Notes: a model not told the origin generated them from the sequence alone. DNA of 64,000 nt from Microbacterium sp. SORGH_AS_0888 (GCF_030818905.1 NZ_JAUTAZ010000001.1:2790001-2854000); one strand, 5' to 3'; positions 34,012-43,216 are shown, counted from the first letter of the stretch. Made by a program: numbers and translations.

Positions 34012-34113
34012 TCAGCGGCACATTCGACAACACATGACAGCGCGGCCGGGCATCATCATGCCGGCAGTCCTGTTCGCCTCCCAGGCGGACAGAGAACGCG
34101 CGTTGTCAGTCAT
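34012..34113 (-). CDS. leaderless Cys-rich leader peptide (33 aa)
   Basis: The ATG is 7 nt after the -10 element of a near-consensus promoter, so the transcript probably begins at the start codon. The 33-residue peptide begins MTDNARSLSAWEANR and ends AVMCCRMCR. Three Cys in the last six residues resemble the cysteine-sensing attenuator peptides of actinobacteria. It lies 158 nt before the winged-helix regulator. Function as an attenuator is inference. Confidence 0.5.
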   Translation of the reverse strand: MTDNARSLSAWEANRTAGMMMPGRAVMCCRMCR

Positions 34114-34120
34114 AGGGGCG

Positions 34121-34149
34121 ATTATTCCGGTCGAGCGCCGCCACGTCAA
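34121..34149 (-). promoter_or_regulatory. strong sigma-A-type promoter of the leader peptide/winged-helix transcript
   Basis: On the minus strand TTGACG (34149-34144), a 17-nt spacer and AATAAT (34126-34121). This is the closest match to the housekeeping consensus I see in the window, just upstream of ATG 34113. Confidence 0.7.
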
Positions 34150-34197
34150 ACCTCGTGCCGTGGCGGCCGCCTTCGTGACGGATTGTTACGGGCCCGA

Positions 34198-35169
34198 TCA
34201 GAACCGCTCGGCGAGCCAGCGCGCCTGGCGCTGCCAGTGGAACGCGCCGCCGCCCTCGTGGCCGTTGTAGCCGTACACCTCGATCGACTTGTCGGCGGAT
34301 GCGGTCGCGTTGAAGGCTGCGAAGACGCTCGAGGGCAGCACGATGTCGTCCATGAGTGCCACGGAGAACAGCGCCGGGGCGGTGACCCGCCGTGCGAGCA
34401 CGGCTCCGTCGAAGTGCGAGAGGGTGGCGAACACCTGCTCCTCGTGCGCGCGGTGCACCGACAGATACGTCACGATCTCCGTGAACGGCGCGAGCGGGGT
34501 CGTCGACACCGATCGGGGGAAGTCGCAGAGGAACGGGACGTCGGGCAGGACGGCCGCGACCCCCTCGTGCAGCGCTGCGGCGGCGATGGCGGTGCCGCCG
34601 CCCTGGCTGCCCCCGGTCACGGCGATGCGGTCAGGGTCGATGAACGGCAGGGTGAGGGCGGTGTCGACCAAGCGCACCGCATCCGTGTACAGGCGACGGT
34701 AGTAGTACTGCGCGGGGTCCAGGATGCCGCGCGTCATGAAACCGGGCGTCGCCGGGCCCGAGCCGTGCGGGTCGGGGGTCTCGCCGCCGGTGCCCCAGGC
34801 GGAGCCCTGCCCACGGGTGTCCATGAGGATGTGCACGTAGCCGGCCGCGGCCCAGGCGAGGCGTTCGCCGGGGAGGCCGCGTCCCCCGCCGTAGCCGTTG
34901 TACTCGAGGACGGCGGGACGTCGCTCGTCGGTGCGCGGCCGCGTGATCCAGGCGCGGATGGGCTCGCCCGCGAAGCCGGTGAACGTGAGGTCCTCGACGA
35001 TCAGCTCGCGGATCGGACCCTCGTCGGCCCGCACGACCGGCTCCGCCGCCGCGGCGCGCGCCTCGCGGAGCGTGTCGGCCCAGAAGGCGTCGAGGCCGTC
35101 GGGGGCGGAGAGGGCGGGCGTGTAGGCGCGCAGCTCGTCGAGCGGCATGTCGGTGCGGTACAGGGCCAT
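34198..35169 (-). CDS. acetylxylan esterase / cephalosporin-C deacetylase-like hydrolase
   Basis: 323-aa alpha/beta hydrolase of the AXE1 family (carbohydrate esterase 7), which removes acetyl groups from xylo-oligosaccharides or cephalosporins. The nucleophile motif is VTGGSQGGGTAIAAA, the acid is in MDDIVLPSSV, and the His is in GYNGHEGGG. It begins MALYRTDMPLDELRAYTP as in the family. There is no signal peptide, so it acts inside the cell on imported oligosaccharides. Length is typical. Confidence 0.92.
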   Translation of the reverse strand: MALYRTDMPLDELRAYTPALSAPDGLDAFWADTLREARAAAAEPVVRADEGPIRELIVEDLTFTGFAGEPIRAWITRPRTDERRPAVLEYNGYGGGRGLPGERLAWAAAGYVHILMDTRGQGSAWGTGGETPDPHGSGPATPGFMTRGILDPAQYYYRRLYTDAVRLVDTALTLPFIDPDRIAVTGGSQGGGTAIAAAALHEGVAAVLPDVPFLCDFPRSVSTTPLAPFTEIVTYLSVHRAHEEQVFATLSHFDGAVLARRVTAPALFSVALMDDIVLPSSVFAAFNATASADKSIEVYGYNGHEGGGAFHWQRQARWLAERF

Positions 35170-35280
35170 GGTGTGATCTCCGGGTCGTCGACGTGACCAC
35201 GCTATCGCGACGACGACCCGCCCGCCCGACGGGGACGGCCCGACGGCCCGCCGGCCCGCCGGCCCGCGTAGCCTGGGAGG

Positions 35281-35583
35281 GTGACTGACGACCTGCGCTT
35301 CGTCGACGAGACCGACGCCTCGAGATACGCCCTGTACCGCGGTGACGCGCTCGTGAGCGTGATCGACTACCGCGACGACGGCCGCAGCGTCGCGATGACC
35401 CGGGCCTTCACGATCCCGACCTATCGCGGGAACGGCTACGCGGGCGTGCTGACCGAGCGTGCCGTCGCGCAGCTGGAGGAACGCGGCGACCGCGAGGTCA
35501 TCCCCGTCTGCTGGTACGTGGCCGAGTGGTTCGCGGCGCATCCCGAGCGTGCCGGCATCCTGCAGGAGCGGCGTTCCGCCTGA
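35281..35583 (+). CDS. GNAT-like N-acetyltransferase (small YidJ/Gcn5-related type)
   Basis: 100-aa single-domain protein. AFTIPTYRGNGYAGVLTERAVAQ has the acetyl-CoA-binding R/GxGxA pattern, and VIPVCWYVAEWFAAHPE is the usual end of this small GNAT class. GTG 35281 lies 6 nt after a -10-like TAGCCT (leaderless). A GCGGGC/GCCCGC hairpin directly after the stop could terminate it. Confidence 0.85.
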   Translation: MTDDLRFVDETDASRYALYRGDALVSVIDYRDDGRSVAMTRAFTIPTYRGNGYAGVLTERAVAQLEERGDREVIPVCWYVAEWFAAHPERAGILQERRSA

Positions 35584-35696
35584 GCGGGCCCGGGCGAGCC
35601 CGCCCCGCGGGCATACCCGCCGCGTCCTCCGTCGTCAATCCCCTGCGAGCGCTCACCGCGGTGACCCACTCTGGGACGACGACGAGAGGAGCCGTC

Positions 35697-35888
35697 ATGG
35701 CCGAACGCGATCTGCCCGACGGGGTCGTCAACGCGGAGCCGCCCGGCTCCTGGGACGACGTGCACGACGGCGAGACGGACGAGCGAAACCGGCACGCCGA
35801 GGGCTCTTCCGGGCTCGTCGACGCGGACGAGGTCACCTCGGACGGGCCCTCCCAGGGCACCGACCCCGACCTTTCGACAGAGGAGTGA
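35697..35888 (+). CDS. small acidic hypothetical protein, 63 aa
   Basis: Acidic, probably disordered protein rich in Asp, Glu, Gly and Ser (begins MAERDLPDGVVNAEPPGSW, ends PDLSTEE). No family recognised. GAGAGGAG lies upstream. It is followed by another tiny gene with 2 bp between the stop and next start, so they form an operon. Confidence 0.55.
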   Translation: MAERDLPDGVVNAEPPGSWDDVHDGETDERNRHAEGSSGLVDADEVTSDGPSQGTDPDLSTEE

Positions 35889-35890
35889 TC

Positions 35891-36100
35891 GTGGCTGACA
35901 CGCGGGACGAGCCGGTCATGGACCAGCACGACGCGACCGACGGCGACAAGCTCGACGGGATCATCCAGCAGGTGAGGGCGGACGTCGGCCACAAGGGCGA
36001 GCGACGCATCGCCGAGGTGCTTCGCCAGCGCCTGGCCCAGGCGGGGGTCGCCTACGACGACGCGCTGGTCGCGGACGCCGTCGCCCGCGTGCGGGGCTGA
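35891..36100 (+). CDS. small hypothetical protein, 69 aa
   Basis: Helical soluble protein (VADTRDEPVMDQHDATDGDK... LAQAGVAYDDALVADAVARV) with no family that I recognise. GTG 35891 has AGAGGAG about 6 nt upstream; GTG 35885 is an alternative. It ends 6 bp from the convergent Nudix gene. Confidence 0.55.
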   Translation: MADTRDEPVMDQHDATDGDKLDGIIQQVRADVGHKGERRIAEVLRQRLAQAGVAYDDALVADAVARVRG

Positions 36101-36106
36101 CCCGGC

Positions 36107-36595
36107 TCAGACGCCGACCGGAGGCTCCTCGCTGACCACGGTGGCGAGGTCGTCGCCGAACGTGTACGAGGTCGCGGCGATGCGGCCGCCCGCCAGCACG
36201 CCCGGCAGCCACCGAGCGGCGTCGTCCCACATCCGCTCGTAGGGCACCTCGGCGACGGGGAACCACGCCGGGACGATCTCCTCCGTCTCGACGGGCCGAC
36301 CGCGGAACGTGCGGCACACGAACACATGGGATCGCTGCGAGAACTGCGTCCGGGCGGGGAAGTAGTAGTCGAGCGAGCCGACGGGCGTCAGGTCCGCCGC
36401 CGAGACCGTGAGCGTCGTCTCCTCGCGCACCTCCCGCACCGCGGCGGCGGACACGGACTCGCCCTGCTCGACCTTGCCGCCGATGCCGACCACCCGGCCC
36501 AGGCCGAGGCCGGTGCGCTTGTACCCGAGCAGCACCTCGTCGACACCCGCGCGGGTGCGCAGGATGTACACGACGCAGACATCGGGGAGACTCAC
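36107..36595 (-). CDS. NUDIX hydrolase, MTH1 (8-oxo-dGTP diphosphatase)-like
   Basis: 162-aa pyrophosphohydrolase. The Nudix box is GGKVEQGESVSAAAVREVREETTL, shown in part as GX5EX7REUXEE. The preceding YKRTGLGLGRVVGIGGK and following SLDYYFPARTQFSQRSHVFVC resemble MTH1-type enzymes that clean oxidised purine nucleotides. GTG 36595 is 6 nt after TAGCCT. Substrate is inferred. Confidence 0.88.
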   Translation of the reverse strand: MSLPDVCVVYILRTRAGVDEVLLGYKRTGLGLGRVVGIGGKVEQGESVSAAAVREVREETTLTVSAADLTPVGSLDYYFPARTQFSQRSHVFVCRTFRGRPVETEEIVPAWFPVAEVPYERMWDDAARWLPGVLAGGRIAATSYTFGDDLATVVSEEPPVGV

Positions 36596-36676
36596 CCCGG
36601 CAGGCTACGCCCCGAATGTTTCCGGCCCGTGGCGGGCCTGCGGAGGGATGTCGGGGGCCCCGCCTACCGTGTAGGC

Positions 36677-37825
36677 ATGCGCATCCTGCACACCTCCGAC
36701 TGGCACATCGGTCGCACCTTCCACGGTCATCAGACCCTGGTTGCGCTGCGCACGGTGCTCGAGGCGCTGGTCTCCCAGGTGCGCGAGAACGCCGTCGACC
36801 TCGTCCTCGTGGCGGGCGACGTGTTCGACTCTGCCACGCCCTCGGCCGACTGCTACACGCTGCTCACCGACACGCTCGTCGCCCTGCGCGACGCGGGGGC
36901 GCGCGTCGTCGTGACCAGCGGAAACCACGACTCCGCCGCGCGGCTCGGGTTCCAGTCGCGCCTCCTCCGCGAGGGCATCCACGTCCTCACCGACCCCGCC
37001 CGCCTCGCCGAGCCCGTCACGGTGGCGGATGCCGCGGGGCCGGTGCACGTGTACGGGCTCCCCTTCCTCGAGCCCGCCCTGCTCCGCCACGAGTGGCCCG
37101 GGGTGCGCACGCAGGAGGCGGCGATGACCCGCGCCATGGAGCTCGTGCGCGCCGATCTGGCCACGCGCGGCGGGCGCTCGGTCGTCATGGCCCACTGCTT
37201 CGCGGCGGGCGTCGAGCCCACCGCCCACCTCGAGCGCGACATCCAGCAGGGCGGGCTCGACGTCGTGCCGCTGTCGGTGTTCGACGGCGTCGACTACGCG
37301 GCGCTCGGGCACATCCACGGTCGTGCCCGGCTGGAGGAGCGGGTGCGGTACTGCGGAGCCCCGCTGCACTACGGGTTCGGGGAGGGCGGCAAGCCCCGCG
37401 GGTCGTGGCTCGTCGATCTCGACGCCGACGGCCGGGTGAGCGCGAGCTGGCTCGACCTGCCGGTCCCGCGCCGGCTCGTGACTCTGCGGGCGAGCCTCGA
37501 CGATCTGCTCACGGATCCCCGTTTCGATGCCGACGTCGACGCCTGGGTCCAGGCCGAGTACACCGACACGCTCCCGCAGCGCGATGTCATGCGCCGGCTG
37601 CAGCAGCGCTTCCCCCACTGCGCCCTCGTCGTGCACGCGCCCGCCGAGCGCGCCGCCTCGGACGGACGCAGCTACGCCCAGCGTGTCCGCTCGGCGAGAA
37701 GCGATCGCGAGCTCTTCGACGCCTTCCTCTCGCACGTCCGCGAGGGCGAGGGGGCGACGGCGATGGAGCGGGAGCTCGTAGCGGACCTGCTCGACGAGCG
37801 CGTGGCCGCCGAGGTGCGCGCGTGA
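36677..37825 (+). CDS. sbcD: exonuclease SbcCD, nuclease subunit SbcD
   Basis: 382-aa Mre11-like calcineurin phosphoesterase. The metal-binding motifs are LHTSDWHIGRTFHG, LVAGDVFDSA, VTSGNHDSAARL, MAHCF and ALGHIHGRARL. With SbcC it cleaves hairpins and processes DNA ends. ATG 36677 lies 6 nt after a -10-like TACCGT (leaderless). Its stop overlaps the sbcC GTG by 4 bp. Confidence 0.95.
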   Translation: MRILHTSDWHIGRTFHGHQTLVALRTVLEALVSQVRENAVDLVLVAGDVFDSATPSADCYTLLTDTLVALRDAGARVVVTSGNHDSAARLGFQSRLLREGIHVLTDPARLAEPVTVADAAGPVHVYGLPFLEPALLRHEWPGVRTQEAAMTRAMELVRADLATRGGRSVVMAHCFAAGVEPTAHLERDIQQGGLDVVPLSVFDGVDYAALGHIHGRARLEERVRYCGAPLHYGFGEGGKPRGSWLVDLDADGRVSASWLDLPVPRRLVTLRASLDDLLTDPRFDADVDAWVQAEYTDTLPQRDVMRRLQQRFPHCALVVHAPAERAASDGRSYAQRVRSARSDRELFDAFLSHVREGEGATAMERELVADLLDERVAAEVRA

Positions 37826-40800
37826 GACTGCACCGCATCGAGCTGACCGGGTTCGGGCCGTTCCGTGAGACGCAGACGGTCGATTTCGAGGCCTTCGCCG
37901 CGGCGGGCATCTTCCTGATCGCCGGACGCACGGGCGCCGGCAAGTCCAGCATCCTCGACGGCGTCACGTTCGCGCTCTACGGCGGCGTGCCCCGCTACGA
38001 CGGGGGTGAGAAGCGGCTGCGCAGCGATCACTGCGCGCCGGGCGACCCCACGTGGGTGCGGCTCGAGTTCACCGTCGGCGACCGGTGCTTCCGGGTGCTG
38101 CGCGCGCCGGAGTACGAACGGCCCGCCAAACGCGGCGGCGGCACGACGGCCGAGCCCGCCCGAGCCGAGCTGTCGGAGCGGGTCGGGGGCGAGTGGGTCG
38201 GTCTCGCGGCGCGCCCGCGCGATGTCGGCATCCTCCTCGACGAGATCCTCGGGCTCAACCAGTCGCAGTTCCAGCAGGTCATCCTCCTCGCCCAGAACCG
38301 CTTCTCACAGTTCCTGCTGTCCGGCAATGCCGAACGGCAGAAGCTTCTGCGCACCCTGTTCGACAGCCGTCGATTCGAGCAGTACCGTGCGGAGCTCGAC
38401 GAGCGCCGCCGGGAGGCCGTGCACCAGCTCGATCTGGCAGGGAGCCGGGTCGGCGCCCTGCTGGAGCGGGCCGAGGCCATCGCGATCGCCGGAGCCGTGT
38501 CGTCCGACGCCGCCGGCGCGGGAGTCGCCGACCGGATCGCGGCGCTGGAACGCGCGGTCGAGCGTGCGGCCTATCGCGCCGAGACGCGTGAACGCGAGCG
38601 CGCCGAGGCGGATGCCGCGGTGGCCGCCGCCGACCGGGAGCACGCGCGGCGCGCCGAGCTCGCGCGTGCCCAGGGCGAGCTCGCGATCGTGCGCCAGCGG
38701 CTGCGCACGCACGAGGACGACGCGCCGGCGATGGCCGAGGCCGCGCGCCGGCTCGGCGACGCCCGCGGGGCCGAGGTGCTGTGGCCCCTGCTCTCCGCCT
38801 TCGACCGGGCGGTGGAGGAACAGGAGGCCGCGCGTGCTCGCCTCGACGCGGCGGAAGAGGCCTGGGCTGCGCTCCGCGGCACGATCGACGCGCTCGCGCC
38901 CGAGACGCAGCCGGAGGAGGCCGCCGACCGGCTCACCGGCCTCCTTGCGCTGTGGCAGACGGCGCTCGCGCAGGAGCGGGCGCTGGGCGGCCTCGAGGTC
39001 GCCCATGCCGAGGCGGCGGCGGCCGTGAGAGCGACCGAGGGCGAGCTCGATGACCTTTCCCGGCAGCAGGAGCAGCTGCCGGCCGCCCGGGCCGCACTCG
39101 ACGACGAGCTCGCGGCCCGGGCGGCCGAGGCCGGCGCCGTCGAGGCGCTCCGTGCCACGCGCGACGCCCGCCGGCAGCAGCGCGAGGCGGCCGCCGAGGC
39201 CGAGCGGCTGGCCGTGGCCGCCACGACAGCGGAATCGGCGTACGCCGCCGCCGTCGAAGGCGCGGCGGCGGCGGCATCCGCCGTCGCGATGCTTCTGCGC
39301 CGGCGACTCGACGGGTACGCCGGCGAGCTCGCCGGCGGCCTTCTCGATGGCGAGGCCTGTCCCGTGTGCGGCGCCCTCGAGCATCCGCACCCCGCGCCAC
39401 AGGGCGATGAGCCGGTCACGGATGGGCAGTTCGCCGCCGCCGAGCAGGAGCGCGATCGCGCGACGGAGACGGAGCGGCTGGCCAGAGACGCGGCGTCGGC
39501 CGCACGCCTGGCCTACGCCGCGGCCCGCGAACGCGCCGGCGGTCTCGACCTCGACGGCGCCGATCGCGCGCTCGCCGAGGCCGAGGCGCGGGTCGCCGAT
39601 GCCGAGTCGGCCGCCGAGGCGCGGACACGTCTGCTGGCGCGCCGCGCCGAGCTCACGGCGCAGGAAGAGCGTCTGGCGGTCGCCGTCGAGACGACCGGTG
39701 CCGCACTGATGGCGGCGCGCGAACGCGAGACGGTCGCGCGGGAGCGTCTCGCATTCGCGCGACAGGAGGTCGACGCCGCCCGGGGCGATGCCGCATCGGT
39801 GGGCGAACGGATCCGTGTCGCCACGGCGGCCCGCGACGTCGCGCGCACGCTCGCCGACGCCCGCGCCGGGGCGTCGCGTCGGGCCGCCGACCACGCCGCG
39901 GCCGCCGAGCGGCTCACCGACGCGCTCGACGCATCCGAGTTCGTCGACATCGACGCGGTGCGCGCCGCGGTGCTCGATGCCGCCGAGGTCGAGGCCCTCG
40001 CCGCGCGCATCCGCGACCACGAGGGTGCGCTGACCGCGACGCGGCAGCGCCTGCTCGAGCTCGAGCTGGAGCTGGCGGGCCGTGGTGACGAACCGGCCGA
40101 CGTCGAGGCGTCCGCCGCCGCGGTCGCCGCCGCCGACGCGGCCCGGACGTCGGCCATCGAGGCCGAACGCGACGCCCGGAACCTGAGCGAGGGCCTGCGG
40201 CAGGCCCTCGTCGAGATCAGCGAGGCGCACGCCGCCGTCGCGGGGCAGACGGCGCGTACCGAGGCCGTCGTGCGGCTCGCGGACACGGTCGCCGGGCGCG
40301 CGCCGAACACGATGAAGATGGACCTCGAGACCTTCGTGCTCGCCGCCGAGCTGGAGGAGATCGTCGCGGCGGCCAACGTGCGACTGGGCGAGATGTCGTC
40401 CGGACGGTACTCGCTGCTGCACACCGATGCCCGGCTCGCACGGGGCGCGGCGTCGGGGCTCGGCATCGAGGTCATGGACGCCTACACCGGCCGCACCAGA
40501 CCCGCGCAGTCGCTCTCCGGCGGAGAGACCTTCCTCGCATCGCTCGCGCTCGCGCTCGGGCTCGCCGAGGTCGTCACCGCGCGGGCGGGCGGGGTCCGGC
40601 TCGACACGCTCTTCATCGACGAAGGGTTCGGCTCCCTCGACGCCGAGACCCTCGAGCTCGCGATGCGCACACTCGACGAGCTGCGCGCCGGCGGCCGCAC
40701 GGTCGGCGTGATCAGCCACGTCGAGGCCATGCAGCAGCAGCTGCCCGCGCAGGTGCGGGTCGAGGCCGTCGCCGGAGGCGCCAGCACGATCGTGCAGGAC

Positions 40801-40830
40801 GTCGACGCCACCGTGCCCGCGGCATCCTAG
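37822..40830 (+). CDS. sbcC: exonuclease SbcCD, ATPase subunit SbcC
   Basis: 1002-aa Rad50-like SMC-type ATPase. The N-terminal half-ATPase has AGRTGAGKSSILDGVTFALYG and the Q-loop segment QSQFQQVILLAQNRF. Long Ala/Glu/Arg coiled coils flank a zinc hook CPVC at residues 513-516. The C-terminal half has SLSGGETFLASLALALGLAEVV and LFIDEGFGSLD. Works with SbcD on hairpins and double-strand ends. It uses a GTG start in a GTGA overlap. Length is normal for the family. Confidence 0.95.
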   Translation: MRLHRIELTGFGPFRETQTVDFEAFAAAGIFLIAGRTGAGKSSILDGVTFALYGGVPRYDGGEKRLRSDHCAPGDPTWVRLEFTVGDRCFRVLRAPEYERPAKRGGGTTAEPARAELSERVGGEWVGLAARPRDVGILLDEILGLNQSQFQQVILLAQNRFSQFLLSGNAERQKLLRTLFDSRRFEQYRAELDERRREAVHQLDLAGSRVGALLERAEAIAIAGAVSSDAAGAGVADRIAALERAVERAAYRAETRERERAEADAAVAAADREHARRAELARAQGELAIVRQRLRTHEDDAPAMAEAARRLGDARGAEVLWPLLSAFDRAVEEQEAARARLDAAEEAWAALRGTIDALAPETQPEEAADRLTGLLALWQTALAQERALGGLEVAHAEAAAAVRATEGELDDLSRQQEQLPAARAALDDELAARAAEAGAVEALRATRDARRQQREAAAEAERLAVAATTAESAYAAAVEGAAAAASAVAMLLRRRLDGYAGELAGGLLDGEACPVCGALEHPHPAPQGDEPVTDGQFAAAEQERDRATETERLARDAASAARLAYAAARERAGGLDLDGADRALAEAEARVADAESAAEARTRLLARRAELTAQEERLAVAVETTGAALMAARERETVARERLAFARQEVDAARGDAASVGERIRVATAARDVARTLADARAGASRRAADHAAAAERLTDALDASEFVDIDAVRAAVLDAAEVEALAARIRDHEGALTATRQRLLELELELAGRGDEPADVEASAAAVAAADAARTSAIEAERDARNLSEGLRQALVEISEAHAAVAGQTARTEAVVRLADTVAGRAPNTMKMDLETFVLAAELEEIVAAANVRLGEMSSGRYSLLHTDARLARGAASGLGIEVMDAYTGRTRPAQSLSGGETFLASLALALGLAEVVTARAGGVRLDTLFIDEGFGSLDAETLELAMRTLDELRAGGRTVGVISHVEAMQQQLPAQVRVEAVAGGASTIVQDVDATVPAAS

Positions 40831-40839
40831 GCTGGAGTC

Positions 40840-41019
40840 ATGACGAAGAGCGCGGTGTGGACGGTCCTGGGCGTCGTCGTCGCGATCGTGATCGCCTGGT
40901 TCCTGGTCGGCGTCGTCTTCTCCATGCTGGCCTTCTTCTTCAAGGTCCTCGTCGTCGCCGTCGTCGCCGTCATCGTGTTCTTCGTCCTCCGGTCGCTGTT
41001 CACGAGGTCGGATGACTGA
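40840..41019 (+). CDS. small membrane protein, 59 aa
   Basis: Two hydrophobic segments, WTVLGVVVAIVIAWFLVGVV and VLVVAVVAVIVFFVLRSLF, with an FFF motif between, ending TRSDD. Unknown function. ATG 40840 lies 6 nt after TAGGCT, which overlaps the sbcC stop (leaderless). Its end overlaps the MFS gene start by 8 bp, so they are co-transcribed. Confidence 0.72.
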   Translation: MTKSAVWTVLGVVVAIVIAWFLVGVVFSMLAFFFKVLVVAVVAVIVFFVLRSLFTRSDD

Positions 41020-42478
41020 CCCGGCCGGGCCGACGACGCGGTCGATCCCCCTCACGCCGGCGCAGCGCTGGCGCGCCTTCGCGGTATGCGTCACCGTCGC
41101 CGCCATCACGATCCTCGACCTCTCGAAGGTCAACGTCGCGCTGCCCTCCATCGAGGAGGCGTTCGGCGCCGCCTCCACCGAGCTGCAGCTCATCGTCTCC
41201 GGCTACGTCCTGACGTTCGGCCTCTTCCTCGTGCCGATGGGCCGGATCGGCGACCAGCGCTCCCGTCGTGCGCTGTTCATCATCGGGCTCACGGTGTTCA
41301 CCCTCGCCAGCGTGGTCTGCGCGCTCGCCCCGAGCACGACCGTGCTGCTGGTGGCCCGCCTCGTGCAGGGGATGGCCGCCGGCATCCAGATGCCTCAGGT
41401 GATCGGTCTCATCCAGCAGCTGTTCCAGGGCGCCGAGCGGGCGCGGGCGTTCGGCCTGTTCGGGGCGACGATCGGCGTCGCCACGGCGTTCGGGCCGACC
41501 CTGGGCGGCCTGCTGATCGCGGTGGGCGGGCCCACCGACGGCTGGCGCTGGATCTTCTGGATGAACCTGCCGCTCGGCGTGATCGCGATCGCCCTCGCGG
41601 TATGGCTCCTGCCCGACACACACCGGGCCTCCCGCAGTCGCCTCTCGCTCGACCCCCTCGGGATCGTGCTGTTCGCCCTCATGATCGTCTCGCTCATGTG
41701 GCCGTTCCTGTTCACGACCGGTTCGCCCGGCGATGACCCGCGGCGCTGGTGGCTGCTGGTCGCCTTCGTGCTGTTCGCCGCCGCGTTCTACGCCTGGGAG
41801 ACACGGTACGCGCGCACCGGACGGCATCCGCTCATCCCGTTCTCGCTGTTCCGCCGGGCGTCGTACCGCAACGGAACGCTGCTGCAGGCGGCGTACTTCG
41901 CCGCCGCGCCGTCACTTTTCCTGCTCACGACCCTGTACCTCCAGAGCGGACTCGGCGTCAGCCCCCTGCACGCCGGAATGGTCTCGATCGGCTTCGCGCT
42001 CTCGAGCGCCATCGCGTCCTGGTACGGCGGCACCCTCGTCACGCGCTTCGGACGCTCCGTCGTCGTCCTCGGGCTCGGGCTCGTGCTGGCGTGCGTCGCC
42101 GGGCTCATGCTCACGGCCGTGTACGTCCCCGACGGGGCGACCCCGTTCGTCATGGCCGGTGTCATGGTGATCGGCGGCATCGGCGGCGGTCTCGTGATCT
42201 CGCCGAACCAGACCCTGACGCTCGCGGAGGTCCCGGTCAAGCAGGGCGGTCTGGCCGGATCCGTCGGACAGCTCGCCCAGCGCATCGGCACGGCGGTCGG
42301 CACCGCGGTCGCGCTCGCGCTGTTCTACGCGACGGTCTCCCGCGAGGGCGGTGCGCCGGCCGACTCGACCGTGTTCCACGACGCCTACGACTACGGCATG
42401 GTGTCGGTGGGCGTGTTCCTCGCGCTGGCGTTCGTCATCGCAGTCGTCGACCTGTCCGCCCGACGCAAGAAGTCCTGA
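41012..42478 (+). CDS. MFS transporter, DHA2 (14-TM drug:H+ antiporter-2) type
   Basis: 488-aa major facilitator exporter. LDLSKVNVALPSIEEAFGA is the DHA2 helix-1 motif; GRIGDQRSRRALFIIGL is motif A; and the motif-C-like region LFGATIGVATAFGPTLGG follows. About 14 hydrophobic segments are present. It probably exports drugs or metabolites using the proton gradient. It is translated together with the small membrane protein upstream. Confidence 0.92.
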   Translation: MTDPAGPTTRSIPLTPAQRWRAFAVCVTVAAITILDLSKVNVALPSIEEAFGAASTELQLIVSGYVLTFGLFLVPMGRIGDQRSRRALFIIGLTVFTLASVVCALAPSTTVLLVARLVQGMAAGIQMPQVIGLIQQLFQGAERARAFGLFGATIGVATAFGPTLGGLLIAVGGPTDGWRWIFWMNLPLGVIAIALAVWLLPDTHRASRSRLSLDPLGIVLFALMIVSLMWPFLFTTGSPGDDPRRWWLLVAFVLFAAAFYAWETRYARTGRHPLIPFSLFRRASYRNGTLLQAAYFAAAPSLFLLTTLYLQSGLGVSPLHAGMVSIGFALSSAIASWYGGTLVTRFGRSVVVLGLGLVLACVAGLMLTAVYVPDGATPFVMAGVMVIGGIGGGLVISPNQTLTLAEVPVKQGGLAGSVGQLAQRIGTAVGTAVALALFYATVSREGGAPADSTVFHDAYDYGMVSVGVFLALAFVIAVVDLSARRKKS

Positions 42479-42487
42479 GGGTCGGGG

Positions 42488-43051
42488 TCAGACGCCGTAC
42501 TCGGCGCGGACCCTCTCGCGCAGCCACTCGCTGCAGGTCGCGACGACCTCGTCCCACAGCTGGGTCGCGCCGTCCTGCGCGCTGTCGGACACGGCCTTGA
42601 ACACGCGGATCGGCACGCCGCGCCGCTCGGCCACCCAGAAGTAGGCGTAGGTCTCCATGTCCACCAGCGACGCGCCCAGCGAGCGGATGTGGGCGACCGC
42701 TTCGGCATCGTCGATGAACCGGTCGCCGGTCGCGATCACGACGCCGCCGTCCGCATCCACGCGCCCGGTGCGCTCGGGAAGGGCGACGTGGCGCCCCACG
42801 ACGCCGTCCAGATCGGCGACGTCGTGCTGCAGCGCCGCGACGACCTCGTGCACCCCGCCGTCGAGGGCAGGATCGAGTCCGCCCGCCGTCCCGACCACGA
42901 CGACCTCGTCGTACTCCGCGGCCAGCAGCGCCTCGTCGAGCCCGACCGCTGCCTGCAGCTTGCCGAGCCCCGTCACGAGGATCTCGAATCCGTCGAGCGC
43001 ATCCGGGAACGCCTGGATCTCCGCCGGCAGCGCCGCGACGAGAAGCCGCAT
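42488..43051 (-). CDS. nucleoside phosphorylase-family protein (MTA/SAH nucleosidase-like)
   Basis: 187-aa member of the PNP/UDP phosphorylase family. MRLLVAALPAEIQAF starts the fold; VVVVGTAGGLDPAL is the phosphate/ribose loop, and SLVDMETYAYFWVAE contains the ME-T-ribose motif. The protein is short (MTA/SAH nucleosidases are about 230 aa), so the substrate is uncertain. It starts 1 nt after the stop of a small membrane-protein gene. Confidence 0.84.
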   Translation of the reverse strand: MRLLVAALPAEIQAFPDALDGFEILVTGLGKLQAAVGLDEALLAAEYDEVVVVGTAGGLDPALDGGVHEVVAALQHDVADLDGVVGRHVALPERTGRVDADGGVVIATGDRFIDDAEAVAHIRSLGASLVDMETYAYFWVAERRGVPIRVFKAVSDSAQDGATQLWDEVVATCSEWLRERVRAEYGV

Positions 43052-43052
43052 G

Positions 43053-43196
43053 TCAGTTCCCTCCGCTCAGGATGCCGATGACCCCGGCGACGACCATGTA
43101 CACGCCGACCGCGCCCGCTCCCACCCAGATCGCGATGCGGGCGAAGGACGGCTTCTTGCGTTCGGCCGACGTCGGCCCCTCGTCGTTCTGAGTCAC
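43053..43196 (-). CDS. small membrane protein, 47 aa
   Basis: A Lys/Arg-rich N-terminus (TQNDEGPTSAERKKPSFAR) and one membrane segment (IAIWVGAGAVGVYMVVAGVIG). Function unknown. GTG 43196 follows a -10-like TACCCT (leaderless) and the stop is 1 nt before the nucleosidase ATG, so both are co-transcribed. Confidence 0.65.
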   Translation of the reverse strand: MTQNDEGPTSAERKKPSFARIAIWVGAGAVGVYMVVAGVIGILSGGN

Positions 43197-43216
43197 CCTC
43201 CGAGGGTAGCCGCCGC

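Noticed and set aside
34198..35541. A longer esterase start at 35541
   Set aside because: The added N-terminus overlaps the divergent GNAT gene and does not match the family; ATG 35169 does.
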